Positions 5,423-5,624 of a stretch of 5,624 bases of DNA are shown here, piece after piece. This DNA comes from an uncultured Alphaproteobacteria bacterium (GTDB taxonomy: Bacteria > Pseudomonadota > Alphaproteobacteria > Minwuiales > Minwuiaceae): positions 1-5,624 of the forward strand of contig CAJYBQ010000259.1 of assembly GCA_913064755.1 (NCBI GenBank), read 5' to 3'. Positions within the stretch are counted from its first letter, which is position 1. Every line of letters begins with the position of its first letter. The position numbers were made by a program, and so were the translations under genes. The notes below the pieces were generated by a model. It was not told the origin of the DNA and made no database searches. It saw nothing but the letters and a program-made list of their open reading frames with translations.

Positions 5423-5624
5423 CCTCCCGCGCCAGGATCGCAGCCCGCACGTAGGTGGAGAGACGCAGGAGGAAGGTGTAGCGATTGTCATTCCACCAGA
5501 CCATCGCGTCGCTCAGCGGCCCGGCCGCGAGCAAGACGCCCTTCATCCGCGCCGCGAATTCGCTGACGACGAGCCGGCTGCGCGACAGGAAACTGCGCGC
5601 ACACAGACACAAGCCCCCACCGCC
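5397..5624 (-). CDS. C-terminal part of an unrecognised protein (partial, runs off the right edge)
   Basis: The minus-strand frame is open from the right edge to TAA at 5397-5399, giving about 75 residues. Nearly all third positions are G or C from about 5580 downwards, which favours real coding on this strand over the opposite open frame. The tail includes the segments SRLVVSEFAARMKGVLL, MVWWNDNRYTFLLRLSTYVRA and ILAREAANLFAVR, a mix of hydrophobic and basic residues that looks like ordinary folded protein. I do not recognise the family. The first dozen codons (Gly-rich, then LCLCAR) look less natural and may be non-coding or another sequence boundary. Its stop abuts the truncated binding-protein gene with no spacer, and the two are in the same frame. 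It is not an N-terminal extension of that protein. Confidence 0.5.
   Translation of the reverse strand, partial: GGGGLCLCARSFLSRSRLVVSEFAARMKGVLLAAGPLSDAMVWWNDNRYTFLLRLSTYVRAAILAREAANLFAVR

Noticed and set aside
5397..5624. Insertion-sequence end or transposase at the right edge
   Set aside because: No terminal inverted repeats, target duplication or transposase motif (such as DDE) could be seen in the 228 bases available.
1..5624. CRISPR arrays, tRNA or rRNA genes, tandem repeats
   Set aside because: None found on either strand. Coding is nearly continuous and no repeated unit longer than short dyads was noticed.

Overview
This is a GC-rich window, and most codons in the real genes end in G or C. 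The gene families are those of a heterotrophic alphaproteobacterium. That placement is an inference from gene content (the small PF13769 protein next to corrinoid/folate one-carbon genes, and a Liv-type solute-binding protein) and from codon use. I cannot name a genus. Both ends of the window cut through coding sequence.

Layout. Positions 1-1936 hold a tightly coupled three-gene minus-strand operon. It runs, in transcription order, from a small protein of the so-called 'virulence factor' family (PF13769), to a methylenetetrahydrofolate-reductase-family protein, to a methyltetrahydrofolate:corrinoid methyltransferase that leaves the window at base 1. Reading frames overlap at both junctions. 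Positions 1937-2141 are a divergent regulatory region with an AT-rich palindrome sitting on a good -10 hexamer. Positions 2142-2810 (plus strand) encode a DUF899 thioredoxin-like protein with a CPMC motif. A 66-base convergent gap follows. Positions 2877-4556 (minus) encode a soluble three-PAS diguanylate cyclase. Positions 4613-4642 are a strong intrinsic terminator for the next gene. Positions 4683-5396 (minus) are the C-terminal 237 residues of a branched-chain-amino-acid-type ABC substrate-binding protein. From 5397 to the right edge lies the C-terminus of an unrelated, unrecognised minus-strand protein. Its stop codon abuts the broken end of the binding protein.

How the genes fit together. 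The left operon looks like the folate arm of a corrinoid-dependent demethylation pathway. In such pathways a substrate methyl group (for example from a quaternary amine or methoxylated compound) passes through a corrinoid protein to tetrahydrofolate. Methyl-THF is then oxidised by the reductase-family enzyme working in reverse. The substrate-specific methyltransferase, corrinoid protein and corrinoid activator would be expected beyond the left edge and are not visible. The DUF899 gene, the diguanylate cyclase and the binding-protein remnant show no evident functional link to that pathway.

The two points most worth a second look are the uncharacterised PF13769 protein built into the one-carbon operon, and the abrupt breakpoint at 5396/5397. 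The breakpoint is either a genuine rearrangement or an assembly chimera.
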